In this document: piece by piece, positions 10,388 to 19,720 of the stretch
Layout of the letters: the number at the start of each line of letters is the position of its first letter
How positions within the stretch are numbered: position 1 is the stretch's first letter
From: Byssochlamys sp. IMV 00236
Taxonomy: Eukaryota; Ascomycota; Eurotiomycetes; Eurotiales; Thermoascaceae
Direction of reading: 5' to 3'
Assembly (NCBI GenBank): GCA_001931875.2
Contig: MSJH02000807.1
Location: forward strand, 314,088-378,087
Length of the DNA: 64,000 bases
The notes under the pieces: model-generated
What the model was told of the DNA's origin: nothing
Databases searched by the model: none
What the model saw: the letters and a program-made list of their open reading frames with translations, nothing else
Program-made: the position numbers and the translations under genes

Positions 10388-11686
10388 TCAGACAGAACCA
10401 TATCGTTCGTGGCCATTACCCAGCAGAGATTGTTCCTCCTGTGCGAGTCTCCGATCCGGGCCCTCCGGGGAAATAGAAGGGATCCAGCCCCTCATCCATC
10501 CGCTGACTCTCCTCCATCGGCTGCGGCCTCGCTGCGGATCAGCGACTCTGATCACAGGAGCCTCGCCTGCCTCGCCATACATAGCGAATTGGACACCCAT
10601 GAATCCGTCCATAGCAAGGACACCTGCGGCACCAAGAAAGAATGGCATGGCTCTTCCGACCCATTCCACGCGGTCGTTTCCCTCTGGCCCAACCCAACCG
10701 CCACCGCCATATGCCGGGAAGTCGTACCAGGCATTGGGGTTCGTGACGAGGGACGAAGAGTAGAAGAAGTTTCCACAGAAAGCTGCCATGAACAGTAGCG
10801 GTGAGAGTCCTGCAGTACTTTGCCGGCAGTAGTTCTTGTATAGTTGCGGCAGTCTCGAGCCAAGATAGAGGAGCGTAGACATCCATGATAGTATACGTCC
10901 TGCGATCTCGATCGCGGTCTCTGTAGGCTCTTCCTGAGGCTGCAGTCGTGGAGGAGAGCCTGTGGGAGATGCATTTGCCAGGACAGCGCAAAGCATCGAC
11001 GCCAGGAGAACAGTCTTCGGAGACGCGGTAGGTATCACGAGCCCGTTTCCAGCACGGGAGAATGAGCGACTAGACGAGCCCAGTTTTTCGTTACTGTAGG
11101 ACATAGACCGACTCTCTATCGTATCAAGGAAGGAACCCTTTCTCTCTGCCGCGTCTTTGGCTTTCGTTTTCGGTGACATTTCGGCCGGGTAAATATCAAC
11201 GCTGGAGGCATCTTCAAATGGAGAGACGCCTTCGAAGAATTGTCGACCCTCATCTCCACCGTCGGCAGAATACGTCCCGTTCTTCCCTTTCTTCCATCCA
11301 CCAAAGTGAGTGTACCAGTAATACTGAAACACGAGCACGACATCAACAAATACGTAGTACCCGGCAATGGTCACCTGCCAACCAGCCTGCCGTGTAAATA
11401 GCGCGCCTAGGAGATTCGCTGTATCACCCAAGCACCACTCGACGAGGAAGAACGGGGACAATCCAGCCGTCGATTTGTAAACGTAGTTCTTATAGATCTG
11501 AGGGAGTTGTGCGAACAGCCACGATACGATACTTATTGTTCCCAGGAGCGAGGAGACGAGGGCGAGAGGCGTAGGAAGGCAGACATGAAAGAATGAAGAA
11601 ACGGTAGCAAGAAACGGGGTCGTAGGTTCACAATGCTGAGGCAGAGAAGAAACAAGGCTGGCGTCCTGCAGCCATGGTAAAGACAT
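10388..11686 (-). CDS. PQ-loop repeat transporter, vacuolar cationic amino-acid exporter type (Ypq/Rtc2/PQLC2-like)
   Basis: A single exon encodes 432 residues, with the ATG at 11686. Two PQ-loop repeats are visible: FAQLPQIYKNYVYKSTAGLS around residues 59-77 and GSRLPQLYKNYCRQSTAGLS around 276-295. The paired Pro-Gln residues fall at 62-63 and 280-281. Each repeat forms a three-helix bundle, and a further helix between them gives the seven-helix SWEET/PQ-loop fold. The repeats are separated by a long Ser-rich hydrophilic loop (about 130-220). The acidic C-terminus contains EEQSLLG, a dileucine-type sorting signal seen in vacuolar/lysosomal proteins. Members export lysine, arginine or histidine across the vacuolar membrane. 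The exact substrate is inferred from the family. Confidence 0.9.
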   Translation of the reverse strand: MSLPWLQDASLVSSLPQHCEPTTPFLATVSSFFHVCLPTPLALVSSLLGTISIVSWLFAQLPQIYKNYVYKSTAGLSPFFLVEWCLGDTANLLGALFTRQAGWQVTIAGYYVFVDVVLVFQYYWYTHFGGWKKGKNGTYSADGGDEGRQFFEGVSPFEDASSVDIYPAEMSPKTKAKDAAERKGSFLDTIESRSMSYSNEKLGSSSRSFSRAGNGLVIPTASPKTVLLASMLCAVLANASPTGSPPRLQPQEEPTETAIEIAGRILSWMSTLLYLGSRLPQLYKNYCRQSTAGLSPLLFMAAFCGNFFYSSSLVTNPNAWYDFPAYGGGGWVGPEGNDRVEWVGRAMPFFLGAAGVLAMDGFMGVQFAMYGEAGEAPVIRVADPQRGRSRWRRVSGWMRGWIPSISPEGPDRRLAQEEQSLLGNGHERYGSV

Positions 11687-13280
11687 TATCTGGCGGCCAA
11701 GCTCAGTCTCTGATGTCCCTGGTCTCTTCTAGGACGGCGACGATGTTGTAGAGATAGTGAGTCCACACAACCGTCTCAAATATGAGAACTGCGTCCGACA
11801 ATACCAGGAAGATAAGTTGCCTCGGCGGATGTAAATGATCTGGTTATCCGACCCGATATGAAGAGTCACCTCCCGCAATTGCTAATGTGGGGAAACCGGT
11901 CGTTATCCAGATAACGGCACAGGGAGTCCGAAAGCGGATGATAAGGCTATATCTTAGTAGGAAACGACGCACGAAGGATCTCTCCTCGTGCAGACTGTGG
12001 AAGAGACAGTGGTATGAGTATGAGGAAGATGAAGAAGAGTGGAAAGGGAGGAGGACAGCGGACAGGAGGAAAGGAAACGAGACACAATCTAGGGTGAGGC
12101 GTGCGAGTCACGCAGACGACGACCGGATGGGGAAGGCTGGCATAGATAGTTACTCCAACTAACTAACTAACTAATAATATTATTGATTCCTCCTGGATTA
12201 TTACTTAGCGGGCTGTGTAAGAACCGTTCACTAGTCAAGTCATATCATGCTAACTGACAATTATCAAGCGCTATCTCAGCGATAGAGCCATCTTCCCTTC
12301 CGTGGATCCTTCCCCACACGCGTCGGGACGGGCAGGAAGAGAAAGGGTCTTGCTTTTGCAGTCTAGAGTATGGAGTAATGACTTCAGACGACGATCGGAT
12401 GGGATACAATCCTGATAAGCGAAGTCATCGCCACTCGTCGCGTGTGCTGGTCACGCTGCATACCTTCGACCGTCTGTGCGAGGCGAAGAGGATGTTCAAG
12501 CGGAGAAGCGGTGGAGTCTGACTCCGAGGACGGCGCTGATAACAACAGGCTCGTCGGTGGGATCGTCGATCATCCTCGAGTGAGGCTCCCATTTGACCTG
12601 CGGTTTCATCATGCATCAGCTCAACTGCTTGACCTCAGAGGACAGCTGAGAGAACAGAGTTGGTGAGGACCTGAGAGGAGAGGAGAGAGATCCGGGAGAT
12701 CTCGCGCTGGGGCGGATTGACGTTCCTGCTTCCGCCCGGATCTCCATCACATCATTCGCATATTATCCTTGATTCCAGCGATCTACGTGGCTGGCTGAAA
12801 ATGTGGGATCATGCCTCTCTCAGCTTGGGCTAACAATAAGAGTTACCAGACTACGGGGATGCGTATATCGACCGCGTTCGGAGCCCCCAACTGTCGTCCT
12901 TTTTGTTATTCATACTACATTTATCGCCACGCAGTGCTGCGACACCCACTGATCAAATTATTGAATCTATCTAGTTAAAAACGGGCCATGGCCCATGAAA
13001 TCCAGGGACGCTGTCCACAAGATCTCTCGAATCGAAGAGAAACATGTCCACCTATTTGAACTTTTCATGGACATAGATACGAAGCGACGGCAATGCCGTA
13101 CCACATGAGAACCGAAGCGGTCACCGAATAAAAGAACTGCAGGTGTAACCCCCCAGTCACAAAATGAAAGGTATGGTCCATCCATGACCAAACTGCATCT
13201 CTCAAATGTTACAAATTTCTATACAAAGAACCGGAAGTTCCAATCTCCAGTTCAAGCAGGTACCTGCCAGAGGCGAGCAA
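11687..13280. other. Intergenic region, 1.6 kb, no supported gene
   Basis: The 5' part is the promoter of the PQ-loop gene and the 3' part is the 3' UTR of the GPI-type gene. It includes a TAAC tandem run (ACTAACTAACTAACTAAT near 12158-12175) and a 19-base near-repeat: CAGACGACGACCGGATGGG at 12113-12131 and the same with one C-to-T change at 12385-12403. Short open frames on both strands lack any family feature. Confidence 0.4.
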
Positions 13281-14108
13281 TTACTGCCATGCATTTCCTG
13301 CAACCAATGCTGCAGCGAAAGCGATCCCTGCAATTTGTCGGGATCGTCTTTCAGCACGGGAACCTTCGCCTGCAAGAATATCGAATGCATTCCCGGATCC
13401 TCCGAATCCTCTGGTAGCTTCAGGGGGTATCGAATTCGTCGAAGATGAAGACGAGGACGAGGAGGAGGCAGAAGATGTCGGGCTTGCAGGTTTCACGGCA
13501 GCCGTAGTGATTGCTGTCTCTGCGGCACTGGTGACACTAGAGCTGAGTGTCGAAGGTGCTGTTGATATTGCAGAGGTTGCCTCTGCCGTTGTGCTCGAGG
13601 TTGTGGTTGCCGCTGCAGTAGTCTGCGGGAGCTGCGAAGTAGATGTCCGCGTAGTGCTTGCTTGGTCGGACGTAGTAGGAGCTTCACTTTGGCTAGTTGT
13701 CGTTTCTTCCATCGAAGTAGTCTCAGCTGTCTCAGGTTCACTGGTACTTTGGCTCGAGGAATCTGAGTTGGAGTCCGGACAGAGCGTCGACACTCCGAGT
13801 CCCTGAAAGAAGAGACCTATCAAGGTATCTTTCCCCGCCTGCGATCCTTCGCATGCCTTGTTCACCACCACGTTAATCGTCTGCAATCCTGCTATACACT
13901 GCGACGAGCATGAGTGCCCTTTCTTGAAATCTTCTGTAGAGCAGCCAGGGATCGAGGCGATCCAGACAGCCGCGCATGTCGCCGAAAATGACGAGATAGA
14001 TTGGAAGTCTGACAACGAAACAGCCCTCGCGTATGAGATGTAGGGGAATAAAAGAAATGTCAGGAATAGAGGCGTCTTCCGCGGCAGGATCATTGCAGTA
14101 ATTGCCAT
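13281..14108 (-). CDS. Secreted Ser/Thr-rich, GPI-anchor-type cell-surface protein
   Basis: A single minus-strand exon encodes 275 residues from the ATG at 14108. The open frame extends five codons further, but only to a GTG. An N-terminal signal peptide is clear (residues about 8-29, LFLTFLLFPYISYARA core). The mature N-terminal domain has regularly spaced cysteines (FSATCAAVWIASIPGC, CSSQC, KAC, LCP), a pattern shared by many fungal small surface proteins. A long Ser/Thr/Ala-rich stretch follows, likely heavily O-glycosylated, including an uninterrupted run of nine serines. A hydrophobic C-terminus (IAGIAFAAALVAGNAWQ) fits a GPI-attachment signal. Function is unknown; a wall or matrix role is inferred. 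Confidence 0.8.
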   Translation of the reverse strand: MAITAMILPRKTPLFLTFLLFPYISYARAVSLSDFQSISSFSATCAAVWIASIPGCSTEDFKKGHSCSSQCIAGLQTINVVVNKACEGSQAGKDTLIGLFFQGLGVSTLCPDSNSDSSSQSTSEPETAETTSMEETTTSQSEAPTTSDQASTTRTSTSQLPQTTAAATTTSSTTAEATSAISTAPSTLSSSVTSAAETAITTAAVKPASPTSSASSSSSSSSSTNSIPPEATRGFGGSGNAFDILAGEGSRAERRSRQIAGIAFAAALVAGNAWQ

Positions 14109-15246
14109 CCAGGAAGCTGACACGAGTAGACGAATTGTCTACCCAGCCAAGACCAGAAAATATGGTTGGTCTCAAACGTCGTTCCACGAGAGCTGATAGA
14201 TCTCGCTGCCAGGGGGGGATAAATTATATGCAACTGTTCTCAACGTCGTCAGTGTCGTAGCACATCTGCCGTATTATCGCGGAGATATATGCTACTTGGC
14301 AGAAGTGTAGCAGAAAGGTAGACGGAAGCACAAAGCCCAAGTAGATGAGACGAAAAAAGAGTCTGATCGAAATTCGACGAATTAGGAAAAAGGAAAGCGC
14401 ACGAATGCTCTTCTGTCTAACCAGAAGCCACAGAGACTATCCAGCTAGTAGCGTTCTAGGTCAGGGACAGCAGCAAGGCCGGGCAATAATGCGCTGCAAA
14501 GTACTACCCAGCAGTAAATGATCATGCATTAGTGTCCAGCACTATTCTAGCAGTGCGTGATTGCACTGGTCGACTGCATGTCGCTGTATATCAAGAAGAA
14601 AATAGCACTTCGAGGTTTGAACCACGATATGCCAGTAGAATTGAGACCGAAACACGGCGGCGACACCGGAAAGGATAGAAGAAATCGTCCCAATATTATA
14701 ACAGGCACAGCATAACCAAGTGTGTCAGAATCGACTTTTCTCTCCCCAGCAGACATCTCCAACTGGAAGATCGTTTTAGAGTTTCCCATCATAGCCGATC
14801 AATGACGGTCTCTATATCAAATAATCAACGGCTATTACCCCTTGCAGTTTGTAGGAGTGGGTAGAGATGGACGGGCGATTTACACCCGTGGCGAATGGTA
14901 AACGACATCCGAGCTTCCCAGATCGTAGGTGAGACATACCTTTGGAGATGGTTCGTATCAGGCGCCTGCTCTGGCTGAAACTGCAGCACCATGAAAGTCC
15001 CATTGACAGTTGCTTTACTGCTTTGGGTAGGTATCCTGAAACAGGAGAGATGGAGACCATAGAAAATCATTGGTGGTTGAGAGTGCAGCCCGGCGCTTAG
15101 CTAATGTGACCATACTCAATGTCGCTCACCATTCGGTGAAAACTCGCTACTAGCAGGATATGCTTTACATTTTGTAAATATCAAATATCGTCATAGTTGT
15201 TTTAGAGAGCTGCGATCTCCATCGGTGGCTGTTTGTTATACGACTA
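14109..15246. other. Intergenic region left of the foldback element
   Basis: The stretch carries the promoter of the GPI-type gene and about 800 bases with no recognisable gene. Minus-strand open frames at 14547-14792 and 14812-15070 show no domain features. The right end abuts the TA dinucleotide at 15245-15246 that flanks the mobile element. Confidence 0.4.
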
Positions 15247-15259
15247 TCCGTGACTTGTA

Positions 15260-15290
15260 GCTCACCCACTCCCTTCGGTCGTGGGTGAGC
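15260..15290 (+). repeat. Nested hairpin in left terminus of the foldback element
   Basis: GCTCACCCAC at 15260-15269 and GTGGGTGAGC at 15281-15290 are perfect reverse complements separated by an 11-base loop (TCCCTTCGGTC). A run of seven C residues ends at 15296, just inside the hairpin. Confidence 0.9.
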
Positions 15291-15786
15291 CCCCCCGGTT
15301 TTTCACTTCCTACCGGATTTTCACTAAAATTTTTAGGTACCTTTTATATGGGAACACCATACAAAAGGTACATAAGGCGAAAAATAGAACATATTTAATT
15401 ATCTCAACAATTTATTAAGGAACCCCTTTATTTTAATTGATAATATTGAAATATTATAATATAATAACCTATACTTTTAATTTGAAATTAAAATCTTGAT
15501 TATTAAAGTAAGTGTTTGCTTTTTTTATTTTCCCCATATAAAAAACATTTGGTGAGAAATCTTTAAATAATAATATATCACTTATTTTTTATTAGAGCTT
15601 TTTAAAAATTTAAATATAAGTTATTTAGCAATAACATTTTAATATTATCAATTAAAATAAAGGGGTCCCCTAACAAAATGTTGAGATAATTAGACATATT
15701 CTTTTTTTACTTTATGTACCTTTTATTAGTGTTCCCACATAAAAGGTACAAGTGAAAAACCGGTAGGAAGTGAAAAACCGGGGGGG

Positions 15787-15817
15787 GCTCACCCACGACC
15801 GAAGGGAGTGGGTGAGC
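15787..15817 (-). repeat. Nested hairpin in right terminus of the foldback element
   Basis: GCTCACCCAC at 15787-15796 and GTGGGTGAGC at 15808-15817 form the same 10-bp stem as at the left end. The loop is GACCGAAGGGA, the reverse complement of the left loop. A run of G residues lies inside it, matching the C run at the other end but one base longer. Confidence 0.9.
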
Positions 15818-15830
15818 TACAAGTCACGGA

Positions 15831-16387
15831 TAGTACCTAGTGGGGAGCCGGACCGACACGGAGCGGCACGCAATCACCTCTTAAGGTAACTTATCTCCAG
15901 CGTCTTCTTGAGGCCCTTTCTTCAGTTGTTTCAATAATTTAGGCGTGTTGTAGATCGGAAGATCCTATAGCGTCCAAGCTCATTGTTTGGCTGAGCAGTC
16001 TTTCACATATGTTATCACTACTCCGTACTACTATCTAGAGATAGTGCGATTGGCCATGTCAAGCAAAGCAGTAAGAGAATTCTTCGGATGAAGTGGCTTC
16101 TTCCAAGGTTTCAAATTCCACTAGATTGTTACATTCAGATCACTCATATCTGTCTATAGATAGAACTGGATACAACATTAGGTCATAGCACTCATCAACA
16201 AGGTCATTATTCCAGTCATAAGGAGTCCAACCGTCGAGTCTCAGCACGAGAGATGAAGAGCTTCGAGAACACCAGAAAGAAATAAAAAAACAAGCCCCTC
16301 GCAAGAAAGGTCATAATGCAGAGATATAAGAGACGTTAGGATAGAATTAGAAGACCCGTCAACTGCCAGAGTTGCCAGGATCATTGA
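15831..16387. other. Intergenic region right of the foldback element
   Basis: There is no supported gene. The stretch contains one copy of the recurrent motif TACTCCGTAC (16019-16028) and runs into the 3' end of the glycine-zipper gene. Confidence 0.4.
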
Positions 16388-17172
16388 TCACCACTTGCCA
16401 CCCCACGAGCTCCCGCCGAAACTGCTGCCATGGCTACTTCCTGGATGTCCTGAGCCTTCATGGTGTCTATGTTCTTTGATCTTATCCCCGATGATGTTCC
16501 CGAGGATTGCACCACCAACGGCACCCAAGAATCCATGGTTCTTCTTGTGACCCAGGTAGTAGCCCGCTGCGCCACCGATCAGGGAACTGCCCAGGCCACG
16601 CTCGCCGTCGGCGGCGTTGGGATCTGCGCCGGGAGCACCTTCGCCGTATTGAGCGTGAGGGTTGCTGGGGTCATATGGTGGCTGTTGTTGCTGCTGTTGA
16701 GGGTTGGGCGAGGGTGAGTAGCCGCGTGTATTGTCAGGTGGTCCACTGGAGAAAAATGAGTCAGCCCCTGCTTTTTCAATATATGCGGCAAATAATACTC
16801 GAGCAGTATGAGATAGACGTACTAGTATCCATAATGGCCCTGCGGGTTGCTATTGTCATAAGCACCGAACTGATGATCGGCCTGGCCGTGCTGGAAACCA
16901 CCGGCCATCGGAGGACCAAAGCTGTCTTGTCTCCGTGGTGGTCCGAAGTTCTCAGGCGGAGCGCCTTGGTATGGCACTGGGGGCTGATATGCGTTATGCG
17001 GCTGCTGGTATGGGTAGGCGGGGTCTTGCTGTGGTGGTTGTTGGTAGCCTCCGTATGCTGGTGGTTGTGGCTGGTAGGAAGGGTCTTGATAATATTGACC
17101 TCCTGGAGGCGGGGGAGGGGCGTATCCTCCAGGCGCTGGAGGGGAGTAATACTGGTTGTACGGGTCAGACAT
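16388..17172 (-). CDS. Pro/Gln/Tyr-rich glycine-zipper protein
   Basis: Two minus-strand exons, 17172-16823 and 16745-16388, encode 235 residues. The N-terminal two thirds is low-complexity and rich in Pro, Gly, Gln and Tyr (for example [20 protein letters not shown]), resembling intrinsically disordered scaffold or annexin-like leader sequences. The C-terminal part has a glycine zipper with small residues at regular spacing, [20 protein letters not shown] then [18 protein letters not shown], which could form a pair of short membrane-inserting helices. It ends in a His/Gly/Ser-rich tail. Similar fungal proteins are usually annotated only as glycine-zipper 2TM or conserved proline-rich proteins. 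Function is unknown. The intron acceptor (TTTTTCTCCAG) and donor (GTACGT) are good. Confidence 0.82.
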
Positions 17173-18021
17173 GGTGTTGATGTGATAGGAGATGTGGTTG
17201 TATAGAAAAGAGGGGAGCTCTTCGAGATATTTGCTGGGTTGTTATTGAAGAAATTTGAAACAATAGACCAGGGAGGATGCGGAGATAATATATACGTTGG
17301 CAGATTCGTACACTGTACACTACATGTACTGGTAAGCGCTCCACCATTCCCCAGTGGAGGGGCCGAACAGCCGTTCAGTTGATTAGACTAGTTAACTAGA
17401 GCTCTAGGGCTGAGCAGCAGTGCCACTTGGTGCCCATGACGTTCCGGCCCGCCGTTAGCAAGGCGCAGCAGGAGATTCGAATCCTTCTGTATTCTAGCGG
17501 TTTTCTTGTATTCTAGCGGTTTTCTAAGTGTCTAAGCCTCGCTTGTAACTATGGCGAAGTGAAGGCGATTGCACTCAGTTAACGGTCATTTTCTCGAAGA
17601 TTGTGCCCGTTTGTCGTATCACCTGATCACTTACCACGTGGTTAGGTGGTAGTTAAGAGAAGGTGATCATTAACTAGCAAGTCCTTCTCTTCCACTAAGT
17701 ACCTAATCAATCGACTTATCCATCACCTACCCCTAGACCTGCATCCTCTGGATTCTCTGGATCCTACCCTTCATTAGAGGACATATGTAGCATCCACGTT
17801 TCTACTGACATTGCGGTCGAGGTTACCTACTTTGCACCTTGAAGAAGCAGAACTGGCACAACGTTGGAGGACCAGTCATCTCCGTCTAATGATGATGGGC
17901 GAAATGTCCATTTTTTCAATAGTTCGATGAATGACATGTTGGGCGGGCTATTACCCAAGCCAACTTCGTCAACACGCTCGACGTTGTCTTGCTTGTTGTA
18001 CCGCGCCCATTCACCATCAAG
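17173..18021. other. Intergenic region between glycine-zipper and HNH genes
   Basis: The two flanking genes diverge, so this holds both promoters. It contains a perfect 19-bp tandem duplication at 17488-17525 and the palindromic block CTAGTTAACTAG near 17388-17399. A tRNA B-box-like ATTCGAATCC at about 17475-17484 lacks a matching cloverleaf. Confidence 0.4.
17488..17525. repeat. Perfect 19-bp tandem duplication
   Basis: The unit TGTATTCTAGCGGTTTTCT occurs at 17488-17506 and again at 17507-17525 with no mismatch. Confidence 0.9.
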
Positions 18022-19060
18022 ATGAAGACCGGGCAAATCATCTTACCAACCAGTCAACCCCTAGGTCCCGGAGACTACGATGTCTATATATCTGATGGTG
18101 GTAAGCGTTGTTACATCTAAAGTAAGAAAGTAAAACAAACCTCATTAACTTGGATAGGCTCCATCGAACTAAGCAATGAGCCATTTATACGCCGTCTCCC
18201 TTACAATAGTAATGGCCACGAAACCGAATTCAAGAAAGGCGTGCACGCTAGAGAAGGAAAATGTGTCATATCTGGGACTAATAACCGTCGCGCTCATCTA
18301 GGTCCATGGACAGGCTGGGAGGCAGCCCATATCTTCCCACTCCAAAATCAACCGAATCTTCACTCCTATTATTTTTTGAACTCCACGGGTTCTACCAACA
18401 AGCTGCTCTCTTTACAACAAACCAAGAGTTCCAGCAATATCTACAGAAAATAATCCCAAGCCAAACACAGTCCCAATGGAACCAAAATACCTTATTTAAA
18501 GTGCCATTGGCACAGCAGGAGCAGGTCTCGAGAGGGAAAGCTACCTATTGGGCCGAGAATAATTTCGATCTATGGACCACTAATACGAACGCGGGAAACC
18601 ATTCTGCACCTATCAGTTCTATTCAGAATGGCTTTCTTCTTCAGTCATCTATATATCAACTATTTAACGATTATTTAATCTCAGTGAACCCAGATGTGAG
18701 TGGTTTTACCTATTGTATAGGGATATAACGGATATTCCGCTAATTCATCTGAAGGATAATTATAAGATTACTTGTTTTATCCCTGATGACTTTGGATTAG
18801 ATGGAAGAATCTTTGACCCTGTATGTCGAGATCCTGCCGACCCAAATCGCGTCTCAGATAATCTCTTGCATTGGCACTTTAGACAGAGCATTTTTAGAAA
18901 CATGAGGGGGGCTGGGGAGCCTTCATGGGAACATGACTTCCCACCAGGATCTGATATGTTAAGAGAGATTCTAGAGGGACCGTTCCCAGTTGAACGGTTC
19001 GAAATGGAACTTTCAGCTAGACTACGGGGTGGGCAACGAGACCAGGACTTGACTCAGTGA
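18022..19060 (+). pseudogene. Fungal HNH endonuclease domain gene, interrupted by a frameshift
   Basis: The gene model has exons 18022-18100, 18158-18695 and 18755-19060. The first part gives a short N-terminal domain (GDYDVYISDGG) and then the HNH_2-type core KKGVHAREGKCVISG ... GWEAAHIFPL, whose His in AAHIFPL is the expected metal/catalytic histidine. The C-terminal part has the family features SIQNGFLLQSSIYQLFNDYL, DGRIFDPVCRDP, LHWHFRQSIFRNMRGAGEP and HDFPPGSDML. The two halves are in different frames: the upstream frame stops at 18450-18452, while the downstream frame is already open from about 18306. The break falls between the AAHIFPL core and the QNG motif, most simply at the six-T run 18372-18377. 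A real pseudogene, an assembly error in the homopolymer, or an unrecognised intron are all possible. This family often occurs in many variable copies in Eurotiales; its cellular role is unknown. Confidence 0.75.
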
Positions 19061-19720
19061 TACGGAGGGATAGAATACCAAAAAAGGGATATGGATGGCA
19101 CAGGTAATACGAGACATTAGTTATGTATTGTTCTTTGGGAAGCTGCCCGCATACATTATCTAGACAGAAGTAGTCCTATTATGGAGCATACTTAGGGAAG
19201 GCAAACAGAACAGATGGTTTAATTGATCTGCATGATATCCTCTAGTTCAGCTAGTGTCTGAATCCAATGAAATATTTGAAAGAAGCATGACAATAATTGT
19301 GACGGCGATGTATGTTATCTGTTTAGATACTGCCCCAAAGCACAGCAGGGCCGGAACTAGCTTACGTAATAATGCAATCATGTGCAACGAGAGTATGCGA
19401 GAAACCCAGGTCAAGGAAATAAAGCGCCACGATTAGTTGTGGCGGATATAAGAATCGTTGATATGTATCGAGACAAGCATAGGGGTATTTAGAGGAATGA
19501 ACAAAGAAGCCGGACGTCCAAACCGTCAGAGAACTGAAATGAAAAGGGGTAAAAGTAGGAACGAAGCATGCCCAGGTGAAATAGTAGGTTAAGAAAGAAA
19601 GGAGGAAAAGAAAGTTGGGCGGTTCGCATCGGATAAAATCATTATGAACAGCTCCAAATAGCTGTCGTTTCGTTGCAAGAAGAGCTTGTCTCACGCGTTC
19701 CAAGCACCTTCCTGAATACT
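19061..19720. other. Convergent intergenic region after the HNH gene
   Basis: No gene is supported. A minus-strand frame at 19362-19703 encodes a hydrophobic Phe/Leu/Tyr-rich peptide without family features. It lies beyond the 3' end of the TeaC-type gene and is probably its 3' UTR. Confidence 0.4.

Larger units (their letters stand above)
15247..15830. mobile_element. Foldback MITE-like element with long terminal inverted repeats, flanked by TA
   Basis: The left end reads TCCGTGACTTGTAGCTCACC and the right end is its exact reverse complement. The inverted arms continue, with few mismatches and small indels, for about 200 bases each, so most of the 584-bp element can fold on itself. Both ends are flanked by TA (15245-15246 and 15831-15832), as expected for a Tc1/mariner-type target duplication, although the symmetry extends two bases beyond (AC/GT), so the exact boundary is uncertain. 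The centre is strongly AT-rich and has no open frame, so the element would be non-autonomous. Each terminus also contains its own perfect hairpin (see the separate entries). No second copy lies in this window. Confidence 0.82.

Noticed and set aside
13281..14123. Longer GPI-protein frame beginning at 14123
   Set aside because: The first codon there is GTG; the ATG at 14108 precedes the signal peptide directly and is preferred.
17471..17484. tRNA B-box-like sequence (GATTCGAATCC)
   Set aside because: No A-box at the right distance and no 7-base acceptor stem could be paired, so a tRNA is not supported.
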